DNA of 64,000 bases from Bacteroidota bacterium. Its GTDB lineage: Bacteria; Bacteroidota; Bacteroidia; Bacteroidales; UBA4417. Below, piece after piece: positions 48,785-58,093 of the stretch (position 1 is its first letter; every line of letters begins with the position of its first letter). The notes under the pieces are model-generated. The model was not told where the DNA came from. It did no database searches and worked only from the letters and a program-made list of their open reading frames with translations. The position numbers and the translations under genes are program-made. The DNA lies in NCBI GenBank assembly GCA_022711175.1, contig JAKLFM010000005.1, forward strand, positions 40,905-104,904. The letters are read 5' to 3'.

Positions 48785-50746
48785 TTATTTCTTTGTTTTC
48801 TTTACCGGTTTATATTGATCCACAAGCCATTTCATCCGCTGCACTTCGGCAACACTCCAGGCCTGGCTTATTGTGCCCGAAGGCTTATGTGGCGGATCGC
48901 CGTCGTAAAGTTCTGATATTGAGCCTATACCATGCTCCGTCATCACTTCTTCGAGCCCGTTGTATATGTTGGTTATGAATCTAACTCCTGATTCTTCATG
49001 CAATTTCAGGTAACCTTCGGCAAAATGCCCAAGCAGCCACGGGAATACCGAGCCCTGGTGATATGCGCGGTCGCGTTCGGCCTGATTTCCGGTATATTCG
49101 GGCTTGTAGGCAGGGTTTTTAGGCGCCAGTGTCCGCACTCCACGAGGAGTGAGTAACTCGCTGATAACCCTGTCTATAACCCCTTTGCGCTGATCGTCGT
49201 CAAGCGGCGAATATGGCAGCGATGTGGCGAAAATCATGTTTGGACGCACTGATATATCACGGTAACTACCATGCACATAGTCAGCAAGGTATTTCTTATC
49301 ATTTATCCAGAATGTTTCGACAAACTCAACCGGAATTCGGGCAGCAACGGATTCCCAGTCATTGATAAACTCGGTATCACCAGCTTCGCGCGCAAGTTCG
49401 AGGGCAAACTTGATGGCATTGTACCACAGCGCGTTTATTTCGACAGGCAACCCGACACGCGGTGTAACCGGCTGACCATCAACAATAGCATCCATCCAGG
49501 TCACAGCATTACCTTCCTCACCTGCATACAACAGGCCGTTGTCGAGCATATGAATATTATACTGCACTCCCTGCCTAAATCCGTAAAGGATGGTTTTCAT
49601 CGGTGATCCATAATCTTTCCAGACCTCTTTATCACCTGAAAAACGTATGTACTGCTGCAACGTCCAGAAGAACAGTAATGGGGCATCCACCGAATTATAC
49701 AAGGCTGATATGCCGTTGCCCATATTAGGGAAGAGCGGCCCTTTCATTCCAGCAATAAGTTCATCAATCACTGCCCTGAAAACCTGGAATTCGCCCTGGA
49801 TCAGCGTAAGGCCGGGTAATGCAATGAATGAATCGCGCGACATGCACCCAAACCATGGGAAACCGGCAAGAATCTCATAACTTTTATTGCGGTGCCTTAT
49901 AAATTGCTGGCTTGCATTGAGCAGGCAGTGCTCGTAACTGTCGCGTTTGATGCGGTGCCGCATCTCATGGTTATAAATTTCGGGGAAAATTCCTGGGTCA
50001 GTTTCTTCGAGGCTTGCGACAAAATAGACGCTCTCGCCTTTAGCAATAGGCATTTCAAAAGTGCCGGGAGTAAGCAGGTCTTCCAGGTAATCGTAGCCGC
50101 GCGCTTTTTCACGGATGTATTCGAAATTAAAGTACCAGTCGGGCCGATAGGCGAATGCAGGTTTTTTTGAAAATTGCATTACCAGGTTTGAGAAACCGGG
50201 ATACATGCGCATCCTTATGCCATTGGCGGCTTCCTGGTAGCTAAGATCAGCGTTGCCATTGGCTTTGCTTACGGCATGTATATTCCTGAACGCCATAAAA
50301 GGCCTCAAGCGCAAGGTGGTAGGTGAATGTGCATCAACCAGGGTATATTTGATAATCAGCCTGTCGGCACTGGCCACAAAGGTCATCTCCTTGGTAAGTA
50401 CCACTCCGCCAACCCTGTATGTAATGGTTGGGAAAGGGTCCGATTCAAAATCGGTGATGTATTTATGGCCTTTTGGGGTATATACATCTCCTTTAAACCG
50501 GTGCAGGGCAAGGTTGAATTCGGCGTTTTGCTGAATTATTGTCTCGTCGAGTGATGATAACAAAACATGCAGGCCACCGTCGATCTGGGGCTGAGGCACG
50601 ACCAATAATCCATGATATTTGCGCGTATTACAGCTGATTATCGTGGTGCATGCATATGATCCTGCCCTGTTTGCCCTTAGCAATTCACGCGTCAGCGAGA
50701 ATTCAAGATTTACCAGCTGATCTTTATCAAAGTGGATGTAACTCAT
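48785..50746 (-). CDS. Amylo-alpha-1,6-glucosidase (GH133 debranching enzyme)
   Basis: Removes alpha-1,6 branches of glycogen. The 653 residues have the N-terminal GDE domain (RAGSYACTTIISCNTRKYHGLLV compressed: ISCNTRKYHGLLV near 38) and a C-terminal (alpha/alpha)6 barrel with AGFPWFGCMSRDSFIALPGL near 305, YAGEEGNAVTWMDAIVDG near 408, GLPVEINALWYNA near 432 and YHQGSVFPWLLGHF near 578, the expected catalytic regions. It is the first gene of the leftward cluster and has its own promoter. Confidence 0.94.
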   Translation of the reverse strand: MSYIHFDKDQLVNLEFSLTRELLRANRAGSYACTTIISCNTRKYHGLLVVPQPQIDGGLHVLLSSLDETIIQQNAEFNLALHRFKGDVYTPKGHKYITDFESDPFPTITYRVGGVVLTKEMTFVASADRLIIKYTLVDAHSPTTLRLRPFMAFRNIHAVSKANGNADLSYQEAANGIRMRMYPGFSNLVMQFSKKPAFAYRPDWYFNFEYIREKARGYDYLEDLLTPGTFEMPIAKGESVYFVASLEETDPGIFPEIYNHEMRHRIKRDSYEHCLLNASQQFIRHRNKSYEILAGFPWFGCMSRDSFIALPGLTLIQGEFQVFRAVIDELIAGMKGPLFPNMGNGISALYNSVDAPLLFFWTLQQYIRFSGDKEVWKDYGSPMKTILYGFRQGVQYNIHMLDNGLLYAGEEGNAVTWMDAIVDGQPVTPRVGLPVEINALWYNAIKFALELAREAGDTEFINDWESVAARIPVEFVETFWINDKKYLADYVHGSYRDISVRPNMIFATSLPYSPLDDDQRKGVIDRVISELLTPRGVRTLAPKNPAYKPEYTGNQAERDRAYHQGSVFPWLLGHFAEGYLKLHEESGVRFITNIYNGLEEVMTEHGIGSISELYDGDPPHKPSGTISQAWSVAEVQRMKWLVDQYKPVKKTKK

Positions 50747-50794
50747 TTCTTGTCAATATTTTATACAAATAATCATGTTTAAAGTTTCGCCCTG

Positions 50795-50802
50795 CAAAGG
50801 TA
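50795..50802 (-). promoter_or_regulatory. Probable -7 box of the glycogen cluster
   Basis: The minus strand reads TACCTTTG followed by CAGG, 49 bases before the GH133 start. No TTG at the right distance. Confidence 0.5.
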
Positions 50803-50953
50803 AACATACGTTTTAGTAACTTCCATTAAAAACAACCAAATTTCCAAATATGTTTCCTGCTGAATGCAACTTTAAAAATACTGAAATAATTAAGAAATTG
50901 TCATCATACAAATAATAATTCTCCGGCTAAGCCGTATTTACTGTTGAGAAAAG

Positions 50954-50961
50954 TAATTTTG
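50954..50961 (+). promoter_or_regulatory. Probable -7 box for the beta-helix lipoprotein gene
   Basis: TAATTTTG matches TAnnTTTG, 16 bases before the ATG. The -33 element is not clear. Confidence 0.45.
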
Positions 50962-50977
50962 CAGAAACTTTAACCTG

Positions 50978-52444
50978 ATGATATTGACTAAACGACATAG
51001 CAAATGGCTGATTGTCATCCTGTTGACAGCATCAGGTTTTTCCTTTATTTTTCAAAGCTGCCAGAAAGAAGAATTCAATACCGGCAGTGATTTCAAACTT
51101 GAATTCAGCAACGACACCGTAATTTTTGATACTGTTTTTACTTCGATCGGTACAGCCACCCAGGCATTAATGGTTTACAACAACAGCGACCTGCCGGTAA
51201 AAATCGCTTCAGTAAGCCTTGCAGGAGGCAGTTCATCACCATACCGCATCAATATTGACGGTGATGCCGTTTTCAAACAATCGGATTTAGAAATTGCAGC
51301 AAAGGACAGCCTCTATATTTTTGTTAAAGTGACGATTGACCCCAACAATACCGACGAACCGCTGATCAGAACCGACTCCATACTTTTTGAAACCAATGGC
51401 AACCTGCAGGAAGTAAAGCTTGTAGCCTGGGGACAGGATGCATACTTCCATAATAACGACACGCTGAGCGGAAATGTTGAATTCACGAATAACAAACCGC
51501 ACGTGATATACGGCAACCTTGTTGTCGATTCGCTCAGCATGCTCACTGTTGATGAAGGCGTTCAGCTGTGCTTTCACAAAAACAGCGGGCTCATAGTGAG
51601 GAATACCGGCACACTCAAGGTGAATGGCACACTCGCCAGCCCTGTTGTTTTCAGGAGCGATACTTACGTGAATTTCGACCCGCTGCACGACACGGTACCC
51701 GGCATGTGGAATGGCTTGTGGCTGCAGGGTGGCAGTGGGAAATATGACTTCACATACGCTGAAATAAGGAATTCGGATGTAGGAATTATGATTGACAGTT
51801 GCAATGCTTCCTCCCCGCCTGCATTGACGCTTTACAACTGCAAAATCCGAAATACCACGAGTTATGGGCTCTACACTCAATCGGCCACAATACTTGCCGC
51901 TAATTGTGAATTCAGCAACAGCGGCGGATACCTGCTATGCCTGCAGGGTGGCAGTTATGATTTCAGGCACTGCACGTTTGCCAATTACTGGCAATGGCTC
52001 AGGAAAACACCGTCGGTTTACCTTCGCAACTCCTATGAAGATATACTGGGTAGATCGCATAAATCCCCGCTGAATACGGCTTACTTTGGAAACAGCATTG
52101 TTTATGGTACTTATCGTGAAGACGATACCCTCACCGAAGTGATTGCCTATGCAGAAAAAGGGATTGGTTTTAACTTTACCTTCGATAATTGTTTGGTAAT
52201 AAATAATTTACAGAAGCATTACTCTTCAAATTTCAGTAACTGTATTATGAAAGCCGATTCGGTATTTATGGATACCGACCACTGGAATTTCGAACTTGAC
52301 ACTCTTTCGCCGGCACTCAATATCGGTTCGAGGAACATTATCAATTTTTCGGTCCTCAATATCACTTCCGACCTGAACGGAATTTCGCGGGTAAGCGATA
52401 CCGGCCCTGACCTCGGCGCTTATGAGCGGGTCGAGAACCAATAA
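50978..52444 (+). CDS. Lipoprotein with right-handed beta-helix repeats, function unknown
   Basis: A 488-residue lipoprotein. The signal (WLIVILLTASGFSFIFQSC) ends in a Cys near residue 28. An Ig-like N-terminal part follows (FDTVFTSIGTATQALMVYNN), then parallel beta-helix repeats from about 150 with WNGLWLQGGSGKYDFTYAEI, LTLYNCKIRNTTSYGLYTQS and ANCEFSNSGGYLLCLQGGSY, and a C-terminal LGAYE motif typical of choice-of-anchor Q/right-handed helix proteins. Such proteins bind or cut polysaccharides or act as surface structures; no catalytic residues are evident. It stands alone. Confidence 0.86.
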   Translation: MILTKRHSKWLIVILLTASGFSFIFQSCQKEEFNTGSDFKLEFSNDTVIFDTVFTSIGTATQALMVYNNSDLPVKIASVSLAGGSSSPYRINIDGDAVFKQSDLEIAAKDSLYIFVKVTIDPNNTDEPLIRTDSILFETNGNLQEVKLVAWGQDAYFHNNDTLSGNVEFTNNKPHVIYGNLVVDSLSMLTVDEGVQLCFHKNSGLIVRNTGTLKVNGTLASPVVFRSDTYVNFDPLHDTVPGMWNGLWLQGGSGKYDFTYAEIRNSDVGIMIDSCNASSPPALTLYNCKIRNTTSYGLYTQSATILAANCEFSNSGGYLLCLQGGSYDFRHCTFANYWQWLRKTPSVYLRNSYEDILGRSHKSPLNTAYFGNSIVYGTYREDDTLTEVIAYAEKGIGFNFTFDNCLVINNLQKHYSSNFSNCIMKADSVFMDTDHWNFELDTLSPALNIGSRNIINFSVLNITSDLNGISRVSDTGPDLGAYERVENQ

Positions 52445-52466
52445 AAAAACCAGGACAAATGCCTGG
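52443..52466 (-). terminator. Terminator after sucD
   Basis: Read leftward: CCAGG, loop CATTTGT, CCTGG and seven T. The stem is short (5 bp) but well placed, 26 bases after the sucD stop. The A run on the plus strand begins inside the stop codon of the lipoprotein gene. Confidence 0.6.
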
Positions 52467-52491
52467 CTTTAAGACTTATACAAATAGACCG

Positions 52492-53364
52492 TTATCCTTT
52501 AAGCAGTTTTAGCATCGCTGACCCGATTTCGGCAGGCGAATCGACCACGGTGATGCCGCATTCGCGCATGATGGCTTTTTTAGCTTCGGCAGTGTCGGCT
52601 TTGCCTCCAACAATTGCACCTGCGTGGCCCATTGTGCGCCCTTTCGGCGCAGTGGCGCCTGCAATAAAACCAACAACAGGTTTAGTGCCATGGTCGCGCA
52701 CAAAATAGGCTGCTTCGGCTTCCATGCTTCCGCCGATTTCGCCAATCATCACAATACCTTTAGTTTCGGGGTCGGCCATAAACATTTCAACGGCTTCCCT
52801 GGTGGTAGTGCCTATGATAGGGTCGCCGCCAATGCCAATACCCGTGCTTTGTCCCAGGCCAGCCTTGGTAAGCTGGTCAACAGCCTCGTAGGTAAGGGTT
52901 CCGGAGCGCGAAACAATGCCAACAATACCTTTCTGATGGATGAAGCCCGGCATAATACCAACCTTGGCTTCGCCGGGAGTGATAACACCCGGACAATTAG
53001 GACCTACAAGGCGGCAATCGCGGCCTTCAAGGTATTCCTTGACCATGAGCATATCCTTTACAGGAATACCTTCGGTAATGCAGACAATAACTTTTATTCC
53101 GGCTTCGGCGGCTTCCATGATTGCATCCGCTGCAAATGCAGGTGGTACAAAGATGAGCGAAACGTTTGCCCTGGCTTCTACGACCGCATCTTTCACAGTA
53201 TTAAAAACAGGTTTGCCCAGATGTACCTGGCCGCCTTTGCCGGGAGTAACACCACCAACAACATTGGTACCATAATCTATCATCTGCGAAGCATGAAAAG
53301 TGCCTTCGCTGCCCGTAAATCCCTGAACTACAATCCGCGAATCTTTATTAACAAGAATACTCAT
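52492..53364 (-). CDS. sucD: Succinate-CoA ligase alpha subunit
   Basis: TCA cycle enzyme linking succinyl-CoA cleavage to nucleoside triphosphate formation. The 290 residues show the CoA-binding Rossmann domain ([21 protein letters not shown] compressed: [13 protein letters not shown] near 15), [33 protein letters not shown] near 143 and the phosphohistidine in [13 protein letters not shown] near 246. sucC is not next to it and not in the window, unlike in many bacteria. An ISAs1 element lies 63 bases upstream of its start, just behind a -7 box. Confidence 0.97.
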   Translation of the reverse strand: MSILVNKDSRIVVQGFTGSEGTFHASQMIDYGTNVVGGVTPGKGGQVHLGKPVFNTVKDAVVEARANVSLIFVPPAFAADAIMEAAEAGIKVIVCITEGIPVKDMLMVKEYLEGRDCRLVGPNCPGVITPGEAKVGIMPGFIHQKGIVGIVSRSGTLTYEAVDQLTKAGLGQSTGIGIGGDPIIGTTTREAVEMFMADPETKGIVMIGEIGGSMEAEAAYFVRDHGTKPVVGFIAGATAPKGRTMGHAGAIVGGKADTAEAKKAIMRECGITVVDSPAEIGSAMLKLLKG

Positions 53365-53387
53365 ACAATTATTGGGTTTATCGTTGC

Positions 53388-53395
53388 CAAAGATA
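53388..53395 (-). promoter_or_regulatory. Candidate -7 box of sucD
   Basis: The minus strand reads TATCTTTG, 23 bases before the sucD ATG. The IS end at 53428 lies about 33 bases upstream, so the -33 zone (53414-53421) is native but anything further upstream has been displaced. Confidence 0.5.
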
Positions 53396-53417
53396 TTGAA
53401 TTTTACATTTGAAATGG

Positions 53418-53427
53418 TTGCCCTGAA
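53418..53427. repeat. Target site duplication of the ISAs1 element, left copy
   Basis: TTGCCCTGAA directly adjoins the left inverted repeat and recurs exactly at 54675-54684 after the right one. Confidence 0.92.
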
Positions 53428-54674
53428 CAGGGGCGACGCATTAAAAATTCAGGACTTTGAAGATATACTCAGGAGACCATCCCGCAAGTAATCTTTTAGA
53501 TTTCAGACCTATTTTTTCATCATCCTTTTTCAGGAGATTTAGTGCTAATCTATTTATTATAGAGAAGTTAACAGCTGCGTTGCCGGCTCTTTTTCTACTT
53601 GCATCTTCATTGAATGCGACATCCAAACTCCAATGAACCTTATTTTCTATTTCCCAATGAGAACGGATCGCCTTTGATATTTGTTCAGCCCCACAACAAA
53701 GGCTGCTGATGTAATAACGTGTTTCTTTCTGTGTTTCACCTGTTGATTTTATGTAGCGTTCACTTTCCATTCTCACCAGAGTGCTTAGAGACTTCCACAA
53801 TGTTGGTTTTTCAATTAAACTTAGATCACTGATTATGGAGCATGTCCTGGTTTCTATTCTCCCATGACCGAAATCAAGTTGCTGGCTAACCTGTTCTGGC
53901 TGAAGCATCTTGAAACTATCCCTAATATCATCAATCAATTCAGGTTGATTCTCTTTTACGGCCAGAATATATTCGGCTTTCTTACTTCTGATCTTCTTTG
54001 CTATCTCTTTCTGACATCCCATCGCATCGATCGTAATAATGCTCCCTTCTAACAGCAAAGCATCTAATAACTCAGGTATCGCCGTTATCTCATTTGACTT
54101 TTCTTCAACCTTTACCTGGCCTATGATCATTTGATTGGAATTTGACCAGGCACTCACAATATGGGTTGCACTATGAAAGCCTTTTCCCCGGCTTCCCCTT
54201 ACCGTCTTTCCATCAATAGCTACAATATCGCCCGGGTATTTACTTGCCAAGGATTGAACCCAAGTAGTGAATACCTTTTCAAATTCTGCCGGATCTAAGG
54301 ATGCGTAAAACCGGTTAAAGGTGTCATGACTGGGTATGCCATTAGGCAAGGTTAGAAAAGAAGATAACCATGGCTTCTTTTGCCTGCCAAATAGTTCAAT
54401 CTCATTCCATGACTCAGCACCACTGATAACTGCTGCTATTGTAATAAAGACAATGTCTTCAAGCTGATGAAGCTTTTTTCTTTCAATTCTTGGGTCTTTC
54501 ATGCTTGAAAGATACCCCAATAAATTCGAATTGCCCAAATTGTTTATGTATTTGATTATCAGGCTAATATAATCAAATATTACAACTCAAACAAATATAT
54601 TATGTTGATTATCAATTATTTAAACCATTATTTATCAACATTTAATTGTTCGTTATTTTAATGCGTCGCCCCTG
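53428..54674. mobile_element. Intact ISAs1-family insertion sequence, 1247 bp
   Basis: The ends are perfect 19-bp inverted repeats, CAGGGGCGACGCATTAAAA at 53428-53446 and its complement at 54656-54674. They enclose one transposase gene. Flanking 10-bp direct repeats TTGCCCTGAA show how it entered. The family normally makes 8-10 bp duplications. Perfect repeats, perfect duplication and an unbroken gene point to a recent insertion. About 117 bases of AT-rich DNA lie between the transposase start and the right repeat and probably hold its promoter. Confidence 0.93.
53441..54538 (-). CDS. ISAs1 family transposase (DDE type)
   Basis: A 365-residue DDE transposase. The N-terminal DDE_Tnp_1-associated domain shows [30 protein letters not shown] (compressed), the catalytic domain has [11 protein letters not shown] near 115, [16 protein letters not shown] near 165 and the late [22 protein letters not shown] segment with the Glu, the IS4/ISAs1 hallmark. 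It appears complete. The stop codon lies within the left inverted repeat, as its last three bases are 53441-53443. Confidence 0.95.
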   Translation of the reverse strand: MGNSNLLGYLSSMKDPRIERKKLHQLEDIVFITIAAVISGAESWNEIELFGRQKKPWLSSFLTLPNGIPSHDTFNRFYASLDPAEFEKVFTTWVQSLASKYPGDIVAIDGKTVRGSRGKGFHSATHIVSAWSNSNQMIIGQVKVEEKSNEITAIPELLDALLLEGSIITIDAMGCQKEIAKKIRSKKAEYILAVKENQPELIDDIRDSFKMLQPEQVSQQLDFGHGRIETRTCSIISDLSLIEKPTLWKSLSTLVRMESERYIKSTGETQKETRYYISSLCCGAEQISKAIRSHWEIENKVHWSLDVAFNEDASRKRAGNAAVNFSIINRLALNLLKKDDEKIGLKSKRLLAGWSPEYIFKVLNF

Positions 54675-54684
54675 TTGCCCTGAA
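54675..54684. repeat. Target site duplication of the ISAs1 element, right copy
   Basis: TTGCCCTGAA, identical to 53418-53427. Confidence 0.92.
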
Positions 54685-54863
54685 TGAGGTGTTCGTACTT
54701 CTATTAAAAAAGTGACTTCCTCGAAGATGAATGCATCTTCATTGTTGTAATTGATTGTGAAAATCCTGAAATAAAAGTTAACTTGGGAGTTGCTGTTTTT
54801 AACTGCCAACAACGAGATGTTGAAAAGAAATCATTCCTTACCCGCGACGATGCATTCAGATGA
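54685..54863 (+). pseudogene. Remnant of a small gene cut by the ISAs1 element
   Basis: From 54708 a frame of 51 codons runs open to TGA at 54861-54863, with protein-like content (SDFLEDECIFIVVID, NPEIKVNLGVAVFN, then DVEKKSFLTRDDAFR) and codon use like the neighbours. Its stop overlaps the ATG of the serine hydrolase (ATGA), a sign of translational coupling. It has no start codon. If the IS and one target copy are removed, ATG at 53414 reads VALNEVFVLLL up to an A6 run at 54706-54711, where a one-base loss would join both frames into about 63 codons. I do not recognise the product. The reconstruction is inference; the open frame and overlap are seen. Confidence 0.4.
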
Positions 54864-56125
54864 ATGATTTTTGTCGTATGATCTCATCCATCACAAGAAA
54901 AACAATTAAACGTGCCGGAAACACCGCATTTAACTTCTTTTTGTTGTTGTCAATACTCATAATTTCAGCTTGTTCGGGCCAACGAAAGGACGGGAAGGAT
55001 AAAGTTCGTAACTGTATTGAGCTTAATTTCCTCTCGAAAAGCGAGGAAACAGCCATGCGAAAAAAAATCAATGCAGAGGAGAAAGCATTCAGCCTCGATA
55101 CAATTTTTCAGCGGAAAGCAAAAGTTCAGGGTTTTAACGGCGCTGTGCTTGTGGCACAAAAAGGGGTAATACTATACAGAAACGCCTTTGGATATGCTGC
55201 ACCCGACCAAAAAACGCCGCTCACAACCGGTCATATTTTCCAGCTTGCATCGGTATCAAAGACCTTTACAGCAGTGGCGGTTCTTATCCTTGCCGATCGC
55301 AAGCAACTGGCGCTCAACGATTCGGTGCAGGTCTATTTAAAAGATTTTCCTTATCACGGCATTCGTATCAGCGACTTGCTGAGCCACCGCAGCGGCTTGC
55401 CGAATTATTTATACTCATTTGATGAGAAGAGGAAGCAGGGAGCATCTGCCCCTTCAAACGATACCATACTGAAATGGTTCAGCCAGGCTTCGCCCCTACC
55501 GGCTCCCTACAACCGTGCCGATGCTGCCTTTAATTACAACAATACCAATTTCATTGTCCTGGCTTCGGTTATCCAGAAAGTATCGGGCCTTACTTATCCT
55601 GAATTTCTGCGTACCGAAATTTTCGAGCCTATTGGTATGGCGCATACTTTTGTCGATACTTTGTGTCCTGATACGCTGTTATCTTTGAAAACGAGCGGAT
55701 ACGACCGCAACAGGAAACGCACCCGCGATTTTTACGATGGTGTGTATGGCGATAAAGGCATTTTTTCGACAGTTGACGACATGTTACGCTGGTATATGGC
55801 GCTCAGTTCCAATTGCCTGGTTAAGCGGCACCTGCTTCACGAAGCTTTCGTTCCGCGCAGTTTTGAACGCAAGAGCAGGCATAATTACGGGTATGGCTTC
55901 AGGCTGATGACCAATCCCGAAAACATGAATGAGCTTTATTACGTTTACCATGGCGGATGGTGGGCCGGTTATTCGAGCATGTTCACTTTCGATCCCACCG
56001 ATGATTATGTAATTATTGTGCTCAGCAACCGTAAAAACGCCTCAGTGTATGAAAACAGGGCTGTGATTGACCTGCTTGATGCTCACCACGTTTCGGATAC
56101 CGGCGATGAAATCGACTCGCTTTGA
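54860..56125 (+). CDS. Serine hydrolase lipoprotein, beta-lactamase class C (S12) family
   Basis: A 421-residue penicillin-binding-protein-like hydrolase. The lipoprotein signal is NFFLLLSILIISAC, with Cys near residue 38 if the first ATG is used; an ATG at 54878 gives a shorter leader. The S12 motifs are complete: SVSKTF (nucleophile Ser, Lys) near 133, YNNTNF near 229 and HGGWWAGYSSM near 374. Class C folds include beta-lactamases, D-amino-acid peptidases and esterases, so the substrate is open. Its ATG overlaps the stop of a remnant gene; the IS upstream may have removed its original promoter. Confidence 0.9.
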   Translation: MNDFCRMISSITRKTIKRAGNTAFNFFLLLSILIISACSGQRKDGKDKVRNCIELNFLSKSEETAMRKKINAEEKAFSLDTIFQRKAKVQGFNGAVLVAQKGVILYRNAFGYAAPDQKTPLTTGHIFQLASVSKTFTAVAVLILADRKQLALNDSVQVYLKDFPYHGIRISDLLSHRSGLPNYLYSFDEKRKQGASAPSNDTILKWFSQASPLPAPYNRADAAFNYNNTNFIVLASVIQKVSGLTYPEFLRTEIFEPIGMAHTFVDTLCPDTLLSLKTSGYDRNRKRTRDFYDGVYGDKGIFSTVDDMLRWYMALSSNCLVKRHLLHEAFVPRSFERKSRHNYGYGFRLMTNPENMNELYYVYHGGWWAGYSSMFTFDPTDDYVIIVLSNRKNASVYENRAVIDLLDAHHVSDTGDEIDSL

Positions 56126-56190
56126 AAGCTTGATTTATCATTGATATCAATCTGAATATCTGACAATTGAAATAATTTTCTTTGAAAATA

Positions 56191-56221
56191 TTTGAAATAG
56201 AATCCAATTTCATTATCTTTG
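56191..56221 (+). promoter_or_regulatory. Promoter of mnmE
   Basis: TTTG at 56191-56194, a 19-base spacer and TATCTTTG at 56214-56221 form a complete pair, 19 bases before the ATG. Confidence 0.7.
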
Positions 56222-56240
56222 TTTAATTAATCCAGCCATC

Positions 56241-57653
56241 ATGAACACAAGCAGCACTTTTTCGGGAATGGATGAAACCATTTGTGCCCTTTCAACGCCA
56301 CCGGGTACAGGTGCAATTGCCATCATCAGGTTATCGGGCAGCAAAACCATTGCGATCATTGAAAAGGTATTCAGGCCGCTCAATAAAACCTTGAAGGTCG
56401 CTGAACTTCAAAGCCATACCATTACGCTTGGCCTTTTTGGTTCCGGCGAAAATAGTATAGACGAAGTGCTTGTTTCGATTTTCAGGGCGCCTCATTCATA
56501 CACAGGTGAAGATGTTGCAGAAATTTCGTGCCACGGCTCGCTCTTCATCCAGCAAAAAATTCTTGAAACCCTTGTGGAAGCAGGTGCACGGTTAGCCCGT
56601 GCCGGCGAATATACGCTCAGGGCGTTTTTGAACCACAAATTTGACCTCACCCAGGCCGAAGCTGTAGCCGACCTGATTGCATCAAATGCCAAATCGTCGC
56701 ACGACCTGGCACTCTCGCAGATGCGCGGCGGCTTTGCCTTTAAAATCAAGACACTGAGGCAGCAACTTGTTGACCTTGCATCGCTACTCGAACTCGAACT
56801 TGATTTTAGCGAAGAAGATGTTGAATTTGCCGACCGTAGCAAACTGCTGCAAACCATCAATGAACTTTATGACGAACTCACTCGCCTTGCCGGTTCATTT
56901 AAACTTGGTAATGTTATCAAGCAGGGTATTCCGGTGGCTATTGTCGGGAAACCTAATGTTGGAAAATCAACGCTACTCAATGCCCTGCTTAACGAAGAAA
57001 GAGCAATTGTAAGCGAAATTCCCGGCACCACGCGCGACACTATCGAGGATGTACTTACCAACAACGGCGTTTCATTTCGGTTTATTGACACTGCAGGCCT
57101 GAGAACACACAGCGGTGATATGATTGAAAATATCGGTATCGGCCGCACATACGAGAAGATTCAGGAATCGACTGTAATCCTCTATGTGTTCGATATGAGT
57201 ACGATTACGGCTAAAGAAATTGAGGAACTGCTGGCCGATTTCCGCGAGCACATTGACGATCCCGGCAAACACTTCATTATGGTAGGCAACAAAACCGACC
57301 TGATGGTAGAGGTACCGGCGCATGTAGCGCAGCTGTTCGATATTGAAACCATCTTTATTTCGGCCAAACGCAAGGAAAATATTAACCTGGTTATTGACAG
57401 CCTGCTGCGTGCCGTTAACATAGGCGAACTGACGGATGCGACCATTGTAAGCAATGCAAGACATCATGAAGCCATCACCAAAACGTTGTCGGCGCTCACT
57501 AATGCCAGGTCCTCGATCGAAAAAAACATCACTGCCGACCTGGTTGCCATTGATATACATTCGGCCTTGTATCATCTCGGAACAATTACCGGCGAAGTGA
57601 CAAGCAATGAAATACTTGCCAATATATTCGGGAAGTTCTGTATCGGAAAGTAA
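56241..57653 (+). CDS. mnmE: tRNA uridine-5-carboxymethylaminomethyl modification GTPase MnmE
   Basis: Works with MnmG to modify U34 of tRNAs. The 470 residues show the N-terminal folate-binding domain (TICALSTPPGTGAIAIIRLSG, YTGEDVAEISCHGS), the helical domain, and the inserted G domain: VGKPNVGKSTLLNALL near 234, SEIPGTTRDTIED near 257, DTAGLR near 279 and GNKTDL near 350. It ends in the required FCIGK, whose Cys is part of the family signature. Complete and of normal length. It stands alone, followed by a convergent SemiSWEET gene; the 130-base gap shows no clear terminator. Confidence 0.98.
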   Translation: MNTSSTFSGMDETICALSTPPGTGAIAIIRLSGSKTIAIIEKVFRPLNKTLKVAELQSHTITLGLFGSGENSIDEVLVSIFRAPHSYTGEDVAEISCHGSLFIQQKILETLVEAGARLARAGEYTLRAFLNHKFDLTQAEAVADLIASNAKSSHDLALSQMRGGFAFKIKTLRQQLVDLASLLELELDFSEEDVEFADRSKLLQTINELYDELTRLAGSFKLGNVIKQGIPVAIVGKPNVGKSTLLNALLNEERAIVSEIPGTTRDTIEDVLTNNGVSFRFIDTAGLRTHSGDMIENIGIGRTYEKIQESTVILYVFDMSTITAKEIEELLADFREHIDDPGKHFIMVGNKTDLMVEVPAHVAQLFDIETIFISAKRKENINLVIDSLLRAVNIGELTDATIVSNARHHEAITKTLSALTNARSSIEKNITADLVAIDIHSALYHLGTITGEVTSNEILANIFGKFCIGK

Positions 57654-57785
57654 GATGATCAACCCATTTTTTTCGGGTAACGTTAATCTGAATTTATCCG
57701 TTGAAAACTTGGATACAAAAACGTATTAATAAACCGTCAGCCATTTGCATTCATGCTGAACAGATTAAGTTTCGGATCAGCAGCC

Positions 57786-58073
57786 CTATTTACTTTCAGG
57801 CACTTTTCCTCTGTTTTTATTATCCCTGAATGCAATGATCATCACCAGCATAACTAGGGACAGGCTGCATACCACAATATTTGTAAAAATCATCGAAAAG
57901 CTGTGTATCAGGATGCCGTAAATGAGCCATAATAAAGTGCTGATCATGGCTATAACAAACATCACCGGCGAGATTTCGTCAGCCGATTTCAATTTCCAGG
58001 TTCTTAAAACCTGCGGCATGAAGGTGATACAGGATAGAATCCCGGCTGCAGTTCCAATAATTTCGATATTCAT
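57786..58073 (-). CDS. SemiSWEET-type sugar transporter (MtN3/PQ-loop)
   Basis: A 95-residue protein with three membrane helices, the half-size unit of SWEET transporters that works as a dimer. GTAAGILSCITFMPQVLRTWK at the start carries the PQ motif (FMPQ near residue 20); SADEISPVMFVIAMISTLLWLIYG is helix 2 (compressed: FVIAMISTLLWLIYG). Known members move small sugars down the gradient. ATG 58073 (MNIEIIG) fits the family; the reading from 58106 adds 11 residues and overlaps the promoter box zone. Confidence 0.9.
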   Translation of the reverse strand: MNIEIIGTAAGILSCITFMPQVLRTWKLKSADEISPVMFVIAMISTLLWLIYGILIHSFSMIFTNIVVCSLSLVMLVMIIAFRDNKNRGKVPESK

Positions 58074-58093
58074 TGTTTGACAAATTGTTAAAG

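Noticed and set aside
52624..53412. 262-codon plus-strand frame opposite sucD
   Set aside because: Antisense shadow of a fully conserved sucD; the composition is typical of mirrored coding.
53414..54863. Calling the rebuilt small gene a certain intact gene before insertion
   Set aside because: The two parts join only after a one-base change in an A6 run, and the presumed ATG lies two bases after a -7-like box, so the start is doubtful.
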